Assembly (NCBI RefSeq): GCF_000281045.1
Contig: NW_008246122.1
Coordinates: 258,729 to 290,445 of the forward strand
Length of the DNA stretch: 31,717 bases
Reading direction: 5' to 3'
From: Saprolegnia diclina VS20
Lineage: Eukaryota > Oomycota > Saprolegniomycetes > Saprolegniales > Saprolegniaceae
Position 1 is the first letter of the stretch; every line of letters starts with the position of its first letter. Shown piece by piece: positions 28,269 through 31,717 of the stretch. The position numbers were made by a program, and so were the translations under genes. The notes beneath the pieces are model-generated. The model was not told the DNA's origin. It did no database searches and saw only the letters and a program-made list of their open reading frames with translations.

Positions 28269-30210
28269 ATGCCCAGCGGGTACCTCGAGAAGCAAGCGGC
28301 GGTCCCGATGATGCTTCGCCGCCATGGCGACGTCACGCCCAAGCCGCGCGGCCACGCGCTCGGCCAGCACACGCCAGCGTACGTCTACGTGCGCGAGCTC
28401 GAGGTGCCAGCGCCGTCAATGGCGCCGATCACGGTCTTTGACAGCTCCAAGTCCAAGGTGCCCAACTTCATCGCACTCGACAAGAAGGTGCTGCGCTTCG
28501 AAGGCTACTTTCTCGAGGCTGTCCACGAGAGCAACCTCGAGAACTACCGCGTCCGCAAGTGCATTATCCTCTACTACCTCGAGGACGACACGATCCAGAT
28601 CATTGAGCCCAAGGTCGAGAATAGTGGCATTCTCCAAGGCAACTTTGTCAAGCGCCACAAAATTCCCAAGCCCGAGTCGGACGAGCAGGGCGACATGACC
28701 TACTACACCCACGACGACTTGGAGATTGGCGCCGAAGTTACGTTCTACGGCCGCACCTTCCACGTGCAGTCGGCCGACAAGTTTACGATGGACTATCTCC
28801 AAGAGCACGGGCGGCGCCAGCGCCGGGACCTCGTGACGCCGCGGGACGCGTACACGGAGGCCCGGAAGGCGCACATGGCGCGCGAGTCGGGCACCGACAT
28901 GGACGCCAACTACGGCAAGAAGCAGTATCCGATGAAAGAGTTTATGGAGGCGAGTCTTGGCAAGTTTGCACGGCCAACCGACCACCGCAAGCGCTTCAAC
29001 GACCACGACCGCCACGTGCTCCGGTGGTTTGCGCTCTGGGACGACACGTCCAAGCTCTACGGCACCAAGCATCGGTACATATCTGTTCATTCTGAATGCG
29101 TTTCACCGGCGCTTAGATACACGATTCATTTCTTCTTGGCCGACAATACCGTCGAGATCCGCGAATCGTACGAGCGCAACTCGGGCTGCGACCCGTTCCC
29201 AAAGCTGCTCAACCGCAGCCGCCTCTTGCTGCAGCCAAAACTCGAGGGACCATTTGCCACGGCGCTCTCGCCCTCGGACGAACGGACGCCAGAAGGCGAC
29301 TTTTTCAGCTGGGAACACCTCTTTGTTGGGAGCTACATCAACATTTACAACCGCAACATCTTGCTCTTGGATGCGGACGAGAGCACGCGCGAGTGGTACA
29401 TTGACCCTACCCCTCGCCCTCCCAACAACATACAATGCAATGCTCTAGGTACAAGGACCACGGGATCAACGTTGGGCCGGCCTTGGTCGTCCAAGAAACC
29501 AAGCCCAAGCCGCCAGCATTTGTACCGCCGCCGCACAACGGCATGGGCTCGGACATTGACTCGCTCGGGTCGTGCTACCATCTCACGCCAAAGCCACACC
29601 GCAAGTCGATGGAGGAGACAGACAACAAGATCATTTTGCGCTTTTGCGCAGCCATGGACACGACAAAGCCCGAGGACGTGCACCGGCGGTTCATTGTGAG
29701 CTTTATGATCTGCGACCTCTCGGTCATGATCATGGAGCCGCCCCAGCGCAACAGCGGCATTGGTGGCGGCAAGTTCATGGAGCGCGGCGTGCACAAAAAC
29801 CCACTCACGGGCGCGTTTTTTCAAAAACCCGACTTTTACGTCGGCGCCCGCATCCACCTCGTGGGCCGTGTCTTCCTTCTCGACAACATGGACGAGTACT
29901 CGGCCAAGTACATGGAGACCAACGTCATCGACTTTCCTTTTGCGGACCGCAAGAAGGTGACCGCCAAGATCTTAGCCGCGCTGCGCGCAACCCCAACCCT
30001 TGTGGCCAAGGTAGTACTTTGATGCGATGGAGAGATACAGTGGTAACGCGGACGTAGGTGCGCGGACAGAAGGAGCTGAGTGTGGCCGAGGCGACCCACT
30101 GGCTTCTGGGTTTGGATGTGGTCCACCATGAAGTTATTGCGTTCGTTCGCGCCTTTATGAGCGACGAAGGACACTTGGACGTGGCTCAGGTCCTCGCCCA
30201 GCTGCAATAA
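28269..30210 (+). CDS. EFHC1: EFHC1-type triple DM10 axonemal protein
   Basis: Four exons: 28269-29074, 29117-29395, 29449-30010, 30058-30210; 599 aa. Three DM10 domains follow one another: the first around 70-190 (DKKVLRFEGYFLEAV, IQIIEPKVENSGILQG), the second around 235-365 (HVLRWFALWDDTSKLYG, TVEIRESYERNSGCDPFP), the third around 405-530 (LSVMIMEPPQRNSGIGGGKF, YVGARIHLVGRVFLLDNMDE). The short last exon resembles the C-terminal helical EF-hand-like part (WLLGLDVVHHEVIAF). EFHC1/Rib72 proteins sit inside axonemal doublet microtubules near the protofilament ribbon, so this gene should serve the zoospore flagella. Length is close to human EFHC1 (640 aa). The first intron (29075-29116) is 42 nt, a multiple of three without stops, so it could be missed by gene finders. 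Confidence 0.93.
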
Positions 30211-30660
30211 GTTTGGAGTAGATGCTATACATTCGAATACAAATTACGACTTTAGACGAGCACTCGACATGAGTACTACTCTTTTTGTCTGCACAGTGGC
30301 GTGTACCACTGTATATTTTAGCGGACAGGGAGCCATCGAGCTGAAGCAACGCGTGAAGATAATGAGCGGCTGCTCGCCTCATTTGTTGTGGAGACGAGAT
30401 CCCAAAGGTTCCTGGAGTATTGACCCATGCCGGAGTGGTGGCTAGGCCTCTCTGTGACTAACGTGGGCCTGTTGAATCGAAGAAAAGACGGACGAACAGT
30501 TCGATAGTGGCGATCTTGTGACGGCGCTTTTGCTAACCTGCGTCCTACGCTTGTATGCATTTTATTGCGATGTACCTTGTCAAAGTCGGCAACACATTCC
30601 GGGTTGAGATTCAGATCTCAGACGCCGACACGTTGACATCTGCCAGTTAGCTCTGCCAGT
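30211..30660. other. Intergenic region, no gene seen
   Basis: These 450 bp between the EFHC1-type gene and the TPR relic show no coding similarity. Homology to the intact TPR gene begins only near 30661, so the missing 5' half of the relic is not hidden here. Confidence 0.45.
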
Positions 30661-31627
30661 TGTGTGCTCGGCATCTCCAGCTACAAGCTCTATGACTATG
30701 ACCAAGCAATGCACTGGTTCCGCAAGTGCTTGGGCGCGCAGCTCTCGCTTCTCGGAATAGACCACCCGAGCACGGTGTACACGCGCGACTACCTCGCAAT
30801 GATCTGCTTCAAGCGCGGCCAACTTGTCGAGGCCAAGACGCTGTTTGAGGAGACGAGCGATGTGCAGGAGCGCATGTATGGCCCATTGCACAACAGCAGA
30901 TGGTTGCATCATTCAACCTCGGTTTGACATACCGCTTCCTTGGCGACTACGCAGCGGCCGAGGCGCTCTGGCTTCCGATCTGGGACCAGTTCCAGAAGAG
31001 TCCACCCGCGCCAGGGCAGTACATCCACTTGCTCTTTCTGCTTGCGCAGCTCTACTGGTCCAAGGGCGACTACGTCCTCGGGAAGCAGTACTTGCTCGAC
31101 AACTTGGCGTGGTGTCTGGCCCATTTGCCGCCGGGCGACGCCGACACGAGCCAAGGGGCGTCGGCGCTCTACCGGTTCCTCCTCGACCCGACCTTTGCGG
31201 CGCACAACCCCGCAAGTGACGAGGCGTGGGCCAAGGTCGTCGTCGCCTTCTTCGCCAAGAACGAGCTCGAGACGGAAGTGTGGCAAGACGAAACCTGCTT
31301 TGGCTGCAGCCAGCCGATGCAAGCAAGGGCTTTGGTTCGAGTGTTCCACTTGTCCCGCCTTTGCCTACCATTTTTGCGCCAACTGCCTGCGTCAAGGCAA
31401 GTCGACGACGTTCTGCGACCACGCCACCTGCAGCTTCAAGTGCTACGTGCCACCACGCCGGTACCTTCTCGAGCAAGCTGGTCGCCAGTGCGACGGATCA
31501 AGCGACAGCGACCTTGTGGCGCGACTACCAGACGTACTGCACTGCCAACAAGGTCCCGGTCGACGAGCAAGCGGCCTTTGCCAGCTACGCGCCGATCGCA
31601 ACGCGCACCTGGCACCCGATGTTGTAA
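30661..31627 (+). pseudogene. 5'-truncated, frameshifted TIR-like/TPR/ZZ family copy
   Basis: This matches the second half of the intact gene at 25534-27639, from the TPR unit with WFRKCLGAQ through the ZZ finger to the shared end ATRTWHPML. The TIR-like half and first TPRs are absent. Two frameshifts are plain by comparison: one base lost near 30890-30900 (after PLHN), and a 4-base duplication (CAAG) near 31320-31325 inside the ZZ finger after CSQPMQ; a GTC triplet is also added near 31240 without harm to the frame. The stretch 30900-31320 is still open and well preserved (FLLDPTFAAHNPASDEAWAK), so decay is recent. It belongs to the same subfamily as the relic at 1-378. Confidence 0.8.
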
Positions 31628-31717
31628 CTTCACTCATCCAACCCTATTCCGCGTTCCAACCTAGCCCTGTGCAGATGCATCCTCGTCGGCGTTGGCCATG
31701 TTCGAAGGGTAGAGATG

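Noticed and set aside
1-31717. CRISPR arrays, rRNA, tRNA genes, intact transposons
   Set aside because: No regularly spaced repeats, rRNA cores, tRNA cloverleaves or complete transposase genes were found on either strand by reading.

Overview
The window looks like nuclear DNA of an oomycete, most likely a water mould of the Saprolegniales (Saprolegnia/Achlya-like). I infer this from GC-rich, tightly packed genes on both strands, very small spliceosomal introns (39 of the 40 I could place are 38-58 nt, GT...YAG), a flagellar axoneme gene, and eukaryotic conserved genes mixed with fast-evolving LRR and TPR families. The species cannot be settled from sequence reading alone. All exon joins below are predictions made by reading frame, splice sites and family similarity.

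Layout, left to right: a decayed fragment of a TPR gene (1-378); an intronless PAXBP1/GCFC homologue (657-2396, +); a seven-exon ER prolyl 4-hydroxylase with a DCX-like front end, a VHL-beta-like back end and a KDEL tail (2960-4611, +); an F-box-like LRR gene (4761-6272, -) with hairpins upstream; a six-exon gene joining a FAR1/FLYWCH-type zinc finger to a Ulp1-like protease domain that has lost its catalytic cysteine (6974-8692, +); a nucleoplasmin-like histone chaperone (9262-10218, -); two tandem diverged paralogues of unknown membrane proteins (11071-11818 and 12116-12945, +); a 13-exon site-1 protease (13706-16986, +); and a small secreted eight-cysteine protein (17056-17661, -).

After a 1.5 kb AT-rich gap holding an 86-bp direct repeat come a CTDSPL2-type phosphatase (19152-20432, +), a soluble cytochrome b5 (21035-21310, +), a second LRR gene closely related to the first but inverted (21744-23210, +), a RanBP2-type zinc-finger protein (23288-24181, -), a tail-anchored cytochrome b5 (24652-25038, -), an intact TIR-like/TPR/ZZ-finger gene (25534-27639, -), an EFHC1-type DM10 axonemal protein (28269-30210, +) and another decayed TPR/ZZ copy (30661-31627, +).

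Most of the window is ordinary housekeeping sequence and the genes do not form one pathway. The most unusual content is (i) the P4H fused to a domain that keeps several hydroxyproline-contact residues of VHL, which would put the writer and reader of hydroxyproline in one ER-resident chain; (ii) the zinc finger/pseudo-Ulp1 fusion; and (iii) the LRR and TIR-like/TPR/ZZ families, which show duplication, decay and patchy divergence inside 32 kb. The P4H and the site-1 protease both belong to the secretory pathway, but they lie about 9 kb apart and need not be linked in function.
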